A stretch of 50,019 nt of DNA, taken from the NCBI GenBank assembly GCA_021769135.1, contig JAETTM010000029.1, positions 1-50,019 on the forward strand, read 5' to 3'. This document shows, piece after piece, positions 42,044 through 50,019 of the stretch (its first letter is position 1; every line of letters begins with the position of its first letter). A program made the translations under genes and the position numbers. The notes under the pieces were generated by a model. The model ran no database searches, had not been told where the DNA came from, and worked only from the letters and a program-made list of their open reading frames with translations. The stretch is from Lachnospiraceae bacterium (lineage in GTDB: Bacteria > Bacillota > Clostridia > Lachnospirales > Lachnospiraceae).

Positions 42044-42547
42044 ATGGAAACCAACGAACATGACAAGATTATTGCTTTCGACACGTTATATACGAACAAC
42101 CACATACAAATGCTGAAAATTGTCATGCCCTATTTTGATAAGCAGATGCAGGGCAAGCTGGCCGTTTACATCAAATATCTGGAATTTCGCCATACCCTTG
42201 ACCAATGTTCCCATTCCCATGAATTAAGCGGCTGTTCTTTTCACAAAGAAGAATTCAATATCAACAAACTCTGTTCCGAGCTATCCCCTTTCTGCAGCGG
42301 CGCGGAAAAAGAAAAACTGGAGCGGATAGCCGGTATATTCCGTTCCATAGAAATGTACAAGGAAATGAGCCGTACAATGGAAGTGATGAAGGATTTTGCC
42401 CCGGATTTGTTTGCCGATGGGCTGGGAAGCCAACCGGATAATAATATGATGGATATGCTTATGGGCATGCTTTCCCCTGAGCAAAAATCCATGTTTGAAA
42501 TGTTTGGAGGTAGCAACACACATGAATCAGACAGATTGGATGAATGA
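42044..42547 (+). CDS. Conserved hypothetical protein (first of a pair)
   Basis: A 167-residue, mostly helical soluble protein starting METNEHDKIIAFDTLYTNNH, with a cysteine/histidine-rich middle (CSHSHELSGCSFH) and an acidic, methionine-rich C-terminal part (MMDMLMGMLSPEQKSMFEMF). I do not recognise a function; similar pairs occur in Lachnospiraceae. ATG 42044 has AAGGG at good distance; an ATG at 42026 is possible. It overlaps the next gene by 26 bases. Confidence 0.65.
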   Translation: METNEHDKIIAFDTLYTNNHIQMLKIVMPYFDKQMQGKLAVYIKYLEFRHTLDQCSHSHELSGCSFHKEEFNINKLCSELSPFCSGAEKEKLERIAGIFRSIEMYKEMSRTMEVMKDFAPDLFADGLGSQPDNNMMDMLMGMLSPEQKSMFEMFGGSNTHESDRLDE

Positions 42548-42794
42548 CCCTTTGGTTGCTGGAATCGATAGGACAAAACTGCAGTTTCTCCAGATGCTTG
42601 TCTTCGAAGGCCAGAATCTTACGAAAGAACAGATGATTCCTTTTCTTATGTCCATAGCCCAGAAAGGGAAATCCCAAAACATTTCCTTTGACGATAAGGA
42701 AATAGACGCCATTGTCGCTGCGCTGCGCAAATATTCCACACCGGAAGAAATCGCAAAAATCAATAAACTGATGGCTTTAAAAAAGAAGAGATGA
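42522..42794 (+). CDS. Conserved hypothetical protein (second of a pair)
   Basis: A 90-residue helical, charged protein (starts MNQTDWMNDPLVAGIDRTKL, ends LMALKKKR). It has the same style as its upstream partner, with which its start overlaps; TTTGGAGG lies 11 bases before the ATG. The two probably form a complex. The sequence around SIAQKGKSQNISFDDKEID suggests a helical bundle. Function unknown. Confidence 0.65.
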   Translation: MNQTDWMNDPLVAGIDRTKLQFLQMLVFEGQNLTKEQMIPFLMSIAQKGKSQNISFDDKEIDAIVAALRKYSTPEEIAKINKLMALKKKR

Positions 42795-42832
42795 GAATCA
42801 GCAAAAATTCCTTGCTCTCCTTTAATTTACAA

Positions 42833-42878
42833 AAAGCTGTTGCAAAATTCCGCGAATTCTCTATTTTGCAACAGCTTT
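42833..42878. terminator. Bidirectional terminator between the hypothetical pair and leuS
   Basis: AAAGCTGTTGCAAAAT (42833-42848) and ATTTTGCAACAGCTTT (42863-42878) form a perfect 16-bp stem. It is flanked by T-rich sequence on both outgoing sides and serves two convergent transcription units. Confidence 0.8.
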
Positions 42879-42935
42879 ATTATCATTACGGTTTAGACAC
42901 GTAACAGTCCGGATAAGCGAGGTCTGGCTGAACTG

Positions 42936-45347
42936 TTACTTCGCCACAATATTCACAAGCCTTCCGGGCACATAAATCTCTTTCACGATATTCCCGTTCA
43001 GCTTCCCTTTTACCGCTTCTTTCCCGGCCGCAATAGCATCTTCCTTGCTGATATCGCTGGCTACCTGAATCGTTGCCCTTACTTTACCGTTCACCTGGAC
43101 AGCGATTTCCACCATCGCCTCTATGGTCTTTTCCTCTTCGAATTCCGGCCATGACGCCTGATAAACTTTTCCTTCAAAGCCTACCAGCTCCCAGAGTTCC
43201 TCGGTAATATGGGGGGCAACCGGGTTCAGCATCGTGAGCAAAGTCTTAAACTCTCCCCTCGTCACGCCATTTCTCCTGTAAAACTCGTTGATCAGCGCCA
43301 TCATAGCCGCAATCGCCGTATTATATTTCAGGCTTTCGAAATCATTGCTCACCTTTTTGATGGTCTGGTGCATCTTCGTTTCCAGCTCCTTGCTGTAGCC
43401 GTCTCCTTCGGTGAGGATATCCTGCAGCTTCCAAACCCTTTCCAGGAAGCGGCGGCATCCCTTTACGCCGTCCTCCGACCAGGCCGCGCTCAATTCGAAA
43501 GCGCCGATGAACATTTCATAGGTACGCAGGGTATCCGCGCCATAATCCCTTACAATATCGTCCGGATTCACCACATTTCCCCGGGATTTGCTCATTTTCT
43601 CCCCGTTGGAACCGAGAATCATCCCGTGGGAAGTACGCTTCTGGTACGGCTCCGGACAAGGCACCACTTTCTCATCATATAAAAATTTGTGCCAGAACCG
43701 GGAGTACAGCAGATGAAGGGTAGTGTGTTCCATCCCTCCGTTATACCAGTCCACCGGCATCCAATATTCCAGCGCTTCCTTGCTGGCCAGCGCATTTTCA
43801 TTCTTCGGGTCCGTATACCGCAGGAAATACCAGGACGAGCCCGCCCACTGGGGCATCGTATCCGTCTCCCTCTTTGCCGGTCCGCCGCAGCAAGGGCAAG
43901 TCGTATTTACCCAATCGGTCATCGCCGCCAGGGGCGATTCCCCGTTATCCGTAGGCATATAGCTTTCCACCTCAGGAAGCTCTAAGGGCAGCTCGCTTTC
44001 ATCCAACGGCACAAAACCGCATTTTTCGCATTCTACAATGGGAATCGGCTCCCCCCAGTAACGCTGTCTGGAGAATACCCAGTCCCTTAATTTGAAATTC
44101 GTCTTCTTCGTTCCGATTCCCTTTTCCGTCAGGAATTCGATAATCTTTTTCTTCGCATCCGCCACGTTCAGCCCATTCAGGAAATCCGAATTCACCAGCG
44201 TTCCTTCCGCCACGTCCGTATAGACGGCTTCATCCACCCCCACAGGGCTTCCGGCCACTACTTCCACAATAGGCAGGCCGAACTTCTTCGCAAATTCCCA
44301 GTCTCTTTCATCATGGGCGGGAACCGCCATAATCGCCCCTGTTCCATAAGACATCAATACGTAATCGGAAATCCAGATGGGAATTTCCTTCCCGTTCACC
44401 GGATTGATGGCCGTCAGCCCGTCAATAGCCACGCCGGTCTTCTCTTTGGCCAGCTCCGTCCTTTCAAAATCCGATTTCCTGGCCGCCATATCCCGGTATG
44501 CCACTACCTCATCCCAGTTCTTAATCTCATCCTTATACTTATCTATCATCGGATGTTCCGGAGAAAGCACCATATAGGTTACGCCAAACAGCGTGTCCGG
44601 CCTTGTAGTATATATTTTTAACGTTTCTTCCTTATCCTTTACCCGGAAATCCACTTCCGCGCCTTCGGACTTGCCAATCCAGTTCTTCTGCGATACTTTG
44701 ACCCGTTCCACATAGTCCACGCTGTCCAAATCCCTTATCAGCTGCTCCGCATATTCGGTAATTTTCAACATCCACTGGCTTTTCACCTTGCGGACCACTT
44801 CCGAACCGCAGCGCTCGCATACGCCGTTGACCACCTCTTCGTTGGCCAGCCCTACTTTACAGGAAGTACACCAGTTAATCGGCATCTCGCTCTTATAGGC
44901 CAATCCTGCCTTAAACAGCTTTAAGAAAATCCACTGGGTCCATTTATAGTATCCCGGGTCCGTCGTATTAATTTCCCTTTCCCAGTCAAAGGAATAGCCC
45001 AGGGCATGAAGCTGCCCCTTGAAGCGCTCCACGTTATTCTTTGTCACTATTTTCGGGTGGATATGGTTCTTAATGGCGTAATTCTCGGTAGGAAGGCCAA
45101 AAGCATCCCATCCCATGGGATACAGCACATTATACCCCTGCATCCTCCGTTTCCTCGCCACAATATCCAACGCGGTATAAGGCCTGGGATGCCCTACATG
45201 CAGCCCCTGCCCGGAAGGATAAGGGAACTCCACCAAAGCATAATACTTCGGCTTGGAATAATCGTCCGAAGTCGCAAATGCCCTTTCCTCATCCCAAATT
45301 CTCTGCCATTTCTGTTCTACCTCTCTGTGATTATACGGTTCCGACAT
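42936..45347 (-). CDS. leuS: Leucyl-tRNA synthetase
   Basis: An enzyme of about 803 residues that charges tRNA-Leu with leucine. Class I signatures are present: the HIGH-type motif in [17 protein letters not shown] and KMSKS in [12 protein letters not shown], plus zinc-binding [14 protein letters not shown] and CERCGSE blocks and the editing domain in between. The ATG at 45347 ([14 protein letters not shown]) has GAGGAGAAAG upstream; a longer frame adds 16 residues with no support. No T-box specifier or antiterminator element is visible in the short upstream region. Confidence 0.95.
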   Translation of the reverse strand: MSEPYNHREVEQKWQRIWDEERAFATSDDYSKPKYYALVEFPYPSGQGLHVGHPRPYTALDIVARKRRMQGYNVLYPMGWDAFGLPTENYAIKNHIHPKIVTKNNVERFKGQLHALGYSFDWEREINTTDPGYYKWTQWIFLKLFKAGLAYKSEMPINWCTSCKVGLANEEVVNGVCERCGSEVVRKVKSQWMLKITEYAEQLIRDLDSVDYVERVKVSQKNWIGKSEGAEVDFRVKDKEETLKIYTTRPDTLFGVTYMVLSPEHPMIDKYKDEIKNWDEVVAYRDMAARKSDFERTELAKEKTGVAIDGLTAINPVNGKEIPIWISDYVLMSYGTGAIMAVPAHDERDWEFAKKFGLPIVEVVAGSPVGVDEAVYTDVAEGTLVNSDFLNGLNVADAKKKIIEFLTEKGIGTKKTNFKLRDWVFSRQRYWGEPIPIVECEKCGFVPLDESELPLELPEVESYMPTDNGESPLAAMTDWVNTTCPCCGGPAKRETDTMPQWAGSSWYFLRYTDPKNENALASKEALEYWMPVDWYNGGMEHTTLHLLYSRFWHKFLYDEKVVPCPEPYQKRTSHGMILGSNGEKMSKSRGNVVNPDDIVRDYGADTLRTYEMFIGAFELSAAWSEDGVKGCRRFLERVWKLQDILTEGDGYSKELETKMHQTIKKVSNDFESLKYNTAIAAMMALINEFYRRNGVTRGEFKTLLTMLNPVAPHITEELWELVGFEGKVYQASWPEFEEEKTIEAMVEIAVQVNGKVRATIQVASDISKEDAIAAGKEAVKGKLNGNIVKEIYVPGRLVNIVAK

Positions 45348-45501
45348 CTTTCTCCTCATTTCTGCATTGCTTTTGCATCTTAATTTTATGTTCAAAACAC
45401 TCTAAAACACCGATAATTCTATACTTTTTCGCTTCTCCTGTCAAGGGTTGGCGCAATGTTTCGCGGAAAGGGAATTAACTCCCGGCATTTTATGGTGCCA
45501 G

Positions 45502-47163
45502 CTATTCCAGGGATTTCACCTGATGCAGCCCATATCCTTCCGTATAAATAAATTTCACCCTGTCGCCAGCCTGGTACTTCAAAATACCGATTAGCTCCTT
45601 ATTCGACATATCCAGGTCAAAGATATCCTCATTATTTTCCAACCCAATATAATAGTGAGTAGTTCCTTCCAGCACAATCGGCGCAATCATATCTATTTTC
45701 CCGGATGCTTCCTTATACAGCTCCGTATTTTCCGATACGATGCCATTAGTATTCAAAAGTTCCGTATAATTCCCTTCGCACTCCTGTACCGTATCGCCGA
45801 TGGCCACCCACTGATATTTCTGCACATTTACCATAGCATACTTCTTCACCAGGCCTGCCGCATCCTTCAGCGCCATAAAATAAGTAGGCTCGTCGGCAAT
45901 ATTCAGCAGCAGCGGGAATGTTGCCCGGTAGCCCAGGTTCTGTACCTGACCCTCCGCCGAAGACATGGCCGAATCCTCAATTGCCCCTTCCACCTTATAA
46001 TACCGCGTCTCCATCGTCCTCTGGTTCATCAGCACAAAACCTACGTTGGACTGGTCGCCGCTTACACTGGTCACGCCGGTGTATACCCACACATCGTCTT
46101 CCAGCGCGATATAATTGTATCCGTTGGTGGACTGGAGGCAATCCTTCTGCCCCAATATGGAATTGAAATATCCGTTTTTATATAATCCAGAATAATCATA
46201 AAGGTCCATCAAAAGCTCCGCGGAATACACCTTGTCAATCCACTGGGGCACATCCTCTACCGCATAATCGATACAGTCCCCGGTAACCGCATTGCAAAGC
46301 ACTACCCTTCCTACCGTCTGCCCGCCAAACAGGCCGATGTTAAACTTTTTCACCGGGCATACCCAATAAGGCGTCCCCTCTTCATCGATTTCAAAGAAAA
46401 TCTGGCTGTCAAAGATATAGGTAGGGAAACGGAACCGCAAATGCCGGTAAAGATTCCTGTTAAAATATTCGGATTTAGAATACTTAATCCCCTGTTCCAG
46501 CTTCACGCACTCCGTATTCTGCGTTGTCATATCAATCAGTATATATGCCGGTATCCCCTTGCTCTGATTCGTCAGCCACTTTATCGGGCTGGCATAGGAC
46601 AACGGCGTCACCCGAACCGGAACCCCCTGATAGTTAATCTGGGAATAATCCCCGGCCACCTCAAACTGGGATACCATATCCACCATGCTCCCCATTTTCC
46701 GGTTGCCCAGCAGCGCCGCCGACTCCTTGTCCAGCAAAGGAATCGTACGGTAATCCACTTCCTTGATATCCGCCGTAAACTCCCTCTCCTCTATCGTCAA
46801 AAGCGCCTGATATTTCCTGGCATTAATGATAGGGGAGGAAAGGATGCTCCCAATCAGATAAACGGCCACAACGCCAAGCAGCAAAATCCCCAGCCCCTTA
46901 AACACCTTGCTCTCTTTGAGCCCAAACGTATTAAACTTTATGCCGAATTTCGCCATCACTTCCGATTCCACATATCCTTTACCGGCCTTCTTTACCGCAT
47001 AAACCGCCATAACCACCAGAAGAATCGTAATAATAAACATCCAAAAACCAGAAGAATGAATATTGATGGCCGGCAGCGAAATATAATAATACACAAACGC
47101 CGCCACCAATATCCCCAATACAAGCATCAAGTTCCTAATCCATTTTTTCATAATAATTTCCAT
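45502..47163 (-). CDS. Membrane-anchored conserved hypothetical protein
   Basis: A 553-residue protein with three N-terminal hydrophobic helices (about 10-30, 38-56, 90-110) and a large beta-rich C-terminal part of about 430 residues, predicted outside the membrane. Repeated YWVCPVKKFN, GRVVLCNAVTGDC and VYTGVTSVSGDQSNVGFVL blocks look like a propeller or sandwich. I do not recognise the family. The start is uncertain: ATG 47163 is one base after GGAG and ATG 47151 is 13 bases after it. A purine-rich tandem repeat lies immediately upstream. Confidence 0.65.
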   Translation of the reverse strand: MEIIMKKWIRNLMLVLGILVAAFVYYYISLPAINIHSSGFWMFIITILLVVMAVYAVKKAGKGYVESEVMAKFGIKFNTFGLKESKVFKGLGILLLGVVAVYLIGSILSSPIINARKYQALLTIEEREFTADIKEVDYRTIPLLDKESAALLGNRKMGSMVDMVSQFEVAGDYSQINYQGVPVRVTPLSYASPIKWLTNQSKGIPAYILIDMTTQNTECVKLEQGIKYSKSEYFNRNLYRHLRFRFPTYIFDSQIFFEIDEEGTPYWVCPVKKFNIGLFGGQTVGRVVLCNAVTGDCIDYAVEDVPQWIDKVYSAELLMDLYDYSGLYKNGYFNSILGQKDCLQSTNGYNYIALEDDVWVYTGVTSVSGDQSNVGFVLMNQRTMETRYYKVEGAIEDSAMSSAEGQVQNLGYRATFPLLLNIADEPTYFMALKDAAGLVKKYAMVNVQKYQWVAIGDTVQECEGNYTELLNTNGIVSENTELYKEASGKIDMIAPIVLEGTTHYYIGLENNEDIFDLDMSNKELIGILKYQAGDRVKFIYTEGYGLHQVKSLE

Positions 47164-47280
47164 ACTCCTTTTTCTATTTCTTATACTTTTCCATTTCCTA
47201 TCTTTTCCATTTCCTACTCTTTTCCTATCCCCTATTCTTTTCTATTCCCCACTCTTTTCCCATCCCTACTCTTTTCCATC
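47164..47280. repeat. Purine-rich degenerate tandem repeat upstream of the membrane protein gene
   Basis: On the minus strand, units of about 16-17 bases like GGAAATGGAAAAGAGTA repeat about seven times with small changes. The whole block is nearly pure A/G on one strand. It ends at the start codon of the membrane protein gene. Copy-number change could alter expression. Confidence 0.65.
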
Positions 47281-47427
47281 CATTCCTCCCGCCGATATTT
47301 TTGAAGCCAAAAGCCTTGGCCGAATATTCTCACAACCCCACCCCTTGATAAACTCATTATCCAGATTCTCTTTATCCACCTGTTCCAGCACACGCAAATT
47401 GGAAACGTAATCCCCAAATTTTTTCAT
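47266..47427 (-). pseudogene. N-terminal remnant of a HEPN-type nucleotidyltransferase-substrate-binding gene
   Basis: From ATG 47427 the frame reads MKKFGDYVSNLRVLEQVDKE and then NLDNEFIKG, the start of HI0074-type HEPN proteins that partner small nucleotidyltransferases as toxin-antitoxin pairs. After FIKG the similarity ends and the frame runs into the purine repeat. No partner gene is visible. The family call comes from about 30 residues. Confidence 0.45.
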
Positions 47428-47493
47428 ATAATACTTTACCCTCTCTTCCAATAATACAAAAAGGATAACACTTAAATGCCCGGCTGGCAAGCA

Positions 47494-47550
47494 AAAACGC
47501 CGGTACTCCACGGAAATCAGAAATCAATCCCCGTAGAATACCGGCTTTTT
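47494..47550 (-). terminator. Terminator of the EF-G-like gene
   Basis: GCCGGTATTCTACGG (minus strand, 47545-47531) pairs with CCGTGGAGTACCGGC (47513-47499) with G-T pairs, followed by GTTTTTGC. It lies 36 bases after the stop codon. Confidence 0.75.
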
Positions 47551-47580
47551 CCTTCATATTGCTGTTTACCTTAGCCTGCC

Positions 47581-49668
47581 TTAGTCATCGCTGCCCTCAG
47601 CAACCTTCGCCGCCCTCGCAGCCACTTCCTTCCCCTGTATATCGCTGGGAGCCTGCTCATATCTGGCGAATTTATATTCATAAGTGCCGCGCCCGCCTGT
47701 CATGGAACGCAAATCCGTACAATATCCGAATAATCCGGTCATCGGGAGATCCGCTTCAATAATCTGCTTGCCTGCCACCGGGTTCATCCCCAGCACTCTT
47801 CCTCTCCTCTTGTTCAGGTCGCCCATAACGTCGCCTGTATAAGCATCGGGAACCGTTACTTTAATGTTGGCGATAGGCTCTAAGAGCACAGGGTTCGCTT
47901 CCATAAATCCTTTTTTAAACGCCTGGATTGTAGCCATCTTGAACGCCATTTCCGAAGAATCCACCGGATGATAAGAACCGTCATACAATACGGCTTTTAC
48001 TCCCACCACCGGATATGCAGCCAACGGGCCTTTCTGTACGGAATCCTGCAAGCCTTTTTCCACAGCGGGGAAATAGTTCTTCGGCACCGCGCCGCCTACA
48101 ACCTCCTGTTCGAATTCGAAAGACTTCTCCAGATTATCCAACGGGGAGAATCTCATTTTTACATGCCCATACTGTCCATGTCCGCCAGACTGCTTTTTAT
48201 ATTTATATTCCACATCGGAGCTCTTCCTTATCGTTTCCCTAAACGCCACCTTGGGCTCTGCCAGCTCTATCTCTACCTTATATTCATTGGCCAGCTTGCT
48301 GGCAATTACCTCCAGATGCAAATCGCCCATGCCGTAAATCAATGTCTGCCTGTTTTCCGCATCATTTACTACCTTTAATGTCTGGTCTTCATGAGCCATC
48401 TTCTGCAGAGACTGGGATACCTTATCGATATCGCCCTTGTTTTTCGCCTTATATCTCATATATGTATAAGGCGTGGATATCTCCGTCTTGCCATATTTAA
48501 TTGTAGTAGCCTTCGTGGAAAGGGTATCTCCCGTCCTGGCCGCCGTCAGCTTGGCAATGGCGCCGATATCCCCTGCATGCAATTCTTTGATTTCCAACGG
48601 CTTGCTCCCCTGCATCACATACAGCTTGGTCACCTTTTCCTCAACATCCTTATCGCTGTTATAAATCAAATCATCTACTTTAAGTACGCCCGAGCATACT
48701 TTTACCAAAGAGTATTTTCCAATAAACGGGTCCACGATGGTCTTAAAGATGTATGCGGATTTAGGCTTGGAAAAGTCATAGTTTCCTTCAAAAATCTCGT
48801 TCGTTTTCAAATTAATCCCGGCGATTTCCTTGTTTTCCGGGCTGGGCATGTATTTTACAATATCGTCCAACAGCGTATAAATCCCTTGGCACAATATGCT
48901 GGAGCCCATGGTCATCGGTACAATGGAGCCATCAATCACGTTCGTACGCAGAGCCGCCCTGATTTCCGCATCGGAGAATGTCTCCCCGCCGAAATAGCGT
49001 TCCATAAACTCTTCGCTTGTCTCGGCTACCGCTTCCATAAGAGTATCCTTGCACAACTGTAAGTTTGCCTTGCTGTATTCCGGCACTTCGCAATCCACTA
49101 CTTCTTTGCCCTGCCACCTATGCCCAGTTTCCGTAATGACATTGACATAACCTACAAATTTCTCATTTTCCCTGATAGGAAGATGGAAAGGCGCCATTTT
49201 CTTGCCGTAAGCATTGGTCATATCCTCCACTACCTGGCGGAAGGAAGCGTTGTCCACATCCATATCCGTCACGAAAATGAAACGGGGCAGCTTGTACTTC
49301 TCGCACATTTCCCATGCCTTTTCCGTTCCTACTTCCACGCCTGCTTTTCCGGAAACGACGATAATCGCAGCATCGGCCGCCGCCACCGCTTCCTCTACTT
49401 CTCCTACGAAATCAAAGAATCCAGGGGTATCCAAAATATTTATTTTAATCCCTTCCCATTCCACCGGAATTACCGATGTGGAAATAGAAATCTGTCTCTT
49501 TTGCTCTTCTTTCCCATAATCGCTTACAGTATTGCCGTCGGACACCTTTCCCATTCTGGAAGTAATACCAGATAAGTAAGCCATTGCTTCTACCAGACTG
49601 GTCTTTCCGCTTCCTCCGTGGCCGAGCAATACTACGTTTCTAATCTTGTCAGTTGTGTAAACATTCAT
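47581..49668 (-). CDS. EF-G-like translational GTPase (FusA2 type)
   Basis: A 695-residue protein with all five EF-G domains. G1 reads GHGGSGKTS (16-24) instead of the canonical AHIDAGKTT, and G3 is DTPG (80-83). G4 is TDMD (134-137), where canonical EF-G has NKMD, so base specificity could differ. The domain IV sequence GGHGQYGHVKM is well kept. These features mark the second EF-G group of Clostridia, not the str-operon fusA; its function in translation or ribosome recycling is not settled. The gene stands alone with GGAGGAATTC before the ATG. Confidence 0.85.
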   Translation of the reverse strand: MNVYTTDKIRNVVLLGHGGSGKTSLVEAMAYLSGITSRMGKVSDGNTVSDYGKEEQKRQISISTSVIPVEWEGIKINILDTPGFFDFVGEVEEAVAAADAAIIVVSGKAGVEVGTEKAWEMCEKYKLPRFIFVTDMDVDNASFRQVVEDMTNAYGKKMAPFHLPIRENEKFVGYVNVITETGHRWQGKEVVDCEVPEYSKANLQLCKDTLMEAVAETSEEFMERYFGGETFSDAEIRAALRTNVIDGSIVPMTMGSSILCQGIYTLLDDIVKYMPSPENKEIAGINLKTNEIFEGNYDFSKPKSAYIFKTIVDPFIGKYSLVKVCSGVLKVDDLIYNSDKDVEEKVTKLYVMQGSKPLEIKELHAGDIGAIAKLTAARTGDTLSTKATTIKYGKTEISTPYTYMRYKAKNKGDIDKVSQSLQKMAHEDQTLKVVNDAENRQTLIYGMGDLHLEVIASKLANEYKVEIELAEPKVAFRETIRKSSDVEYKYKKQSGGHGQYGHVKMRFSPLDNLEKSFEFEQEVVGGAVPKNYFPAVEKGLQDSVQKGPLAAYPVVGVKAVLYDGSYHPVDSSEMAFKMATIQAFKKGFMEANPVLLEPIANIKVTVPDAYTGDVMGDLNKRRGRVLGMNPVAGKQIIEADLPMTGLFGYCTDLRSMTGGRGTYEYKFARYEQAPSDIQGKEVAARAAKVAEGSDD

Positions 49669-49756
49669 ATGAATTCCTCCGATTTTTGCTGTTTTTGAGC
49701 AATGTGCCTAGGCTATATTTGAATTATTCTACCGCACTATTTACTCCCATGTGTAT

Positions 49757-49785
49757 ATTTTACTAAAATTGTCCGAACTTTACAA
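49757..49785 (-). promoter_or_regulatory. Probable promoter of the EF-G-like gene
   Basis: On the minus strand TTGTAA (49785-49780) and TAAAAT (49762-49757) have a 17-base spacer, about 90 bases before the start codon. Confidence 0.5.
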
Positions 49786-49840
49786 GCAAAATAAAACATT
49801 TTGAATAGCAATTTTTATAGAAATCGAATTTAATACTTTA

Positions 49841-49869
49841 TTGACTTTCGCGCGTTGAAGTGGTATATT
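49841..49869 (+). promoter_or_regulatory. Promoter of the DAHP synthase gene
   Basis: TTGACT (49841-49846) and TATATT (49864-49869) have a 17-base spacer, about 70 bases before the ATG at 49942. No trp/aro-type leader peptide is evident in between. Confidence 0.65.
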
Positions 49870-49941
49870 GTCCATGGCTGGATTTTTAAAGCCGATTTGT
49901 GTCCGATTATATTTATCAAACATGGGAGATGAAGACTGACT

Positions 49942-50019
49942 ATGATTATTGTAATGAAACCGGGCGCTTCGCCCAAAAGCATCGAATCCGTTGTTTCTTT
50001 CATAGAAAACAGCGGGCTC
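49942..50019 (+). CDS. aroF: 3-deoxy-7-phosphoheptulonate (DAHP) synthase, N-terminal part
   Basis: The first 26 codons read MIIVMKPGASPKSIESVVSF and continue to the window edge. This is the characteristic opening of the AroF/type I-beta DAHP synthase with its ferredoxin-like regulatory domain (MIIVMKPGAxxxxIxxV). The full enzyme condenses phosphoenolpyruvate and erythrose 4-phosphate, the first step to aromatic amino acids. GGGAGATGAAG precedes the ATG. Confidence 0.75.
   Translation, partial: MIIVMKPGASPKSIESVVSFIENSGL

Noticed and set aside
45348-45501. T-box leader for leuS
   Set aside because: No conserved antiterminator sequence or specifier hairpin is visible, and the gap to the upstream gene is too short for a full T-box.
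1-50019. tRNA, rRNA and CRISPR arrays
   Set aside because: No cloverleaf-like segments with conserved TTCGA arms, no rRNA-like blocks and no regularly spaced identical repeats were noticed; a dedicated scan was not possible.

Overview
The window looks like a chromosomal segment of a Gram-positive anaerobe of the class Clostridia, most likely a Lachnospiraceae gut bacterium. The basis is gene content seen in the translations: class B sortase with BspA-type leucine-rich repeat proteins, a Csp-like intracellular subtilase, a high-cysteine 'chorion class' small protein, a cysteine-rich KTR protein and a eukaryote-type NADP isocitrate dehydrogenase. Strong GGAGG ribosome binding sites fit as well. 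No rRNA, tRNA or CRISPR array was seen.

Layout. (1) 1-5.1 kb: an AT-rich restriction-modification island on the minus strand, with an HTH protein, an N6-adenine methylase with a zinc ribbon, a D12-class adenine methylase and an McrB-type GTPase. The next gene downstream is cut after 17 codons by what looks like the end of an IS66-family element at the window edge. The island abuts a truncated, frameshifted degV. (2) 5.1-11.5 kb: housekeeping and membrane genes (radical SAM protein, DUF308 protein, MscS/CmpX-like channel, CtpE-like P-type ATPase), with two unusual leader structures. (3) 11.5-14.4 kb: an AT-rich insertion, a TetR regulator with a perfect palindromic operator, a KTR protein and two overlapping flavodoxin-like reductases, bordered by gene debris. 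(4) 14.6-22.7 kb: a second mobile/defence zone, with a ruined RelE toxin, two copies of a 119-bp repeat flanking a zeta-type toxin pair and a truncated Rpn-like nuclease, a TOTE-type primase-helicase, a GHKL ATPase broken by an in-frame amber codon, and an intact Rpn-like nuclease. (5) 22.9-32.4 kb: core functions (subtilase, M18 aminopeptidase, DUF2156 protein, ABC-F ATPase, GntR regulator with icd, second subtilase). (6) 32.4-41.4 kb: a surface operon of sortase B and two giant LRR proteins, one ending in a TPKTG sorting signal. (7) 41.7-50 kb: high-cysteine peptide, two small paired hypotheticals, leuS, a membrane protein with a purine-rich tandem repeat upstream, an EF-G-like GTPase and the start of a DAHP synthase gene.

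How the parts work together. The two AT-rich zones are accessory islands in which several genes are visibly broken, so the restriction module and the GHKL gene may be inactive or in decay. The chromosomal blocks are simple operons, many with clear sigma-A promoters (17-bp spacers) and hairpin terminators. The sortase/LRR operon is a self-contained surface display module. All functional assignments come from motifs read in the sequence and remembered family features; no database search was run.
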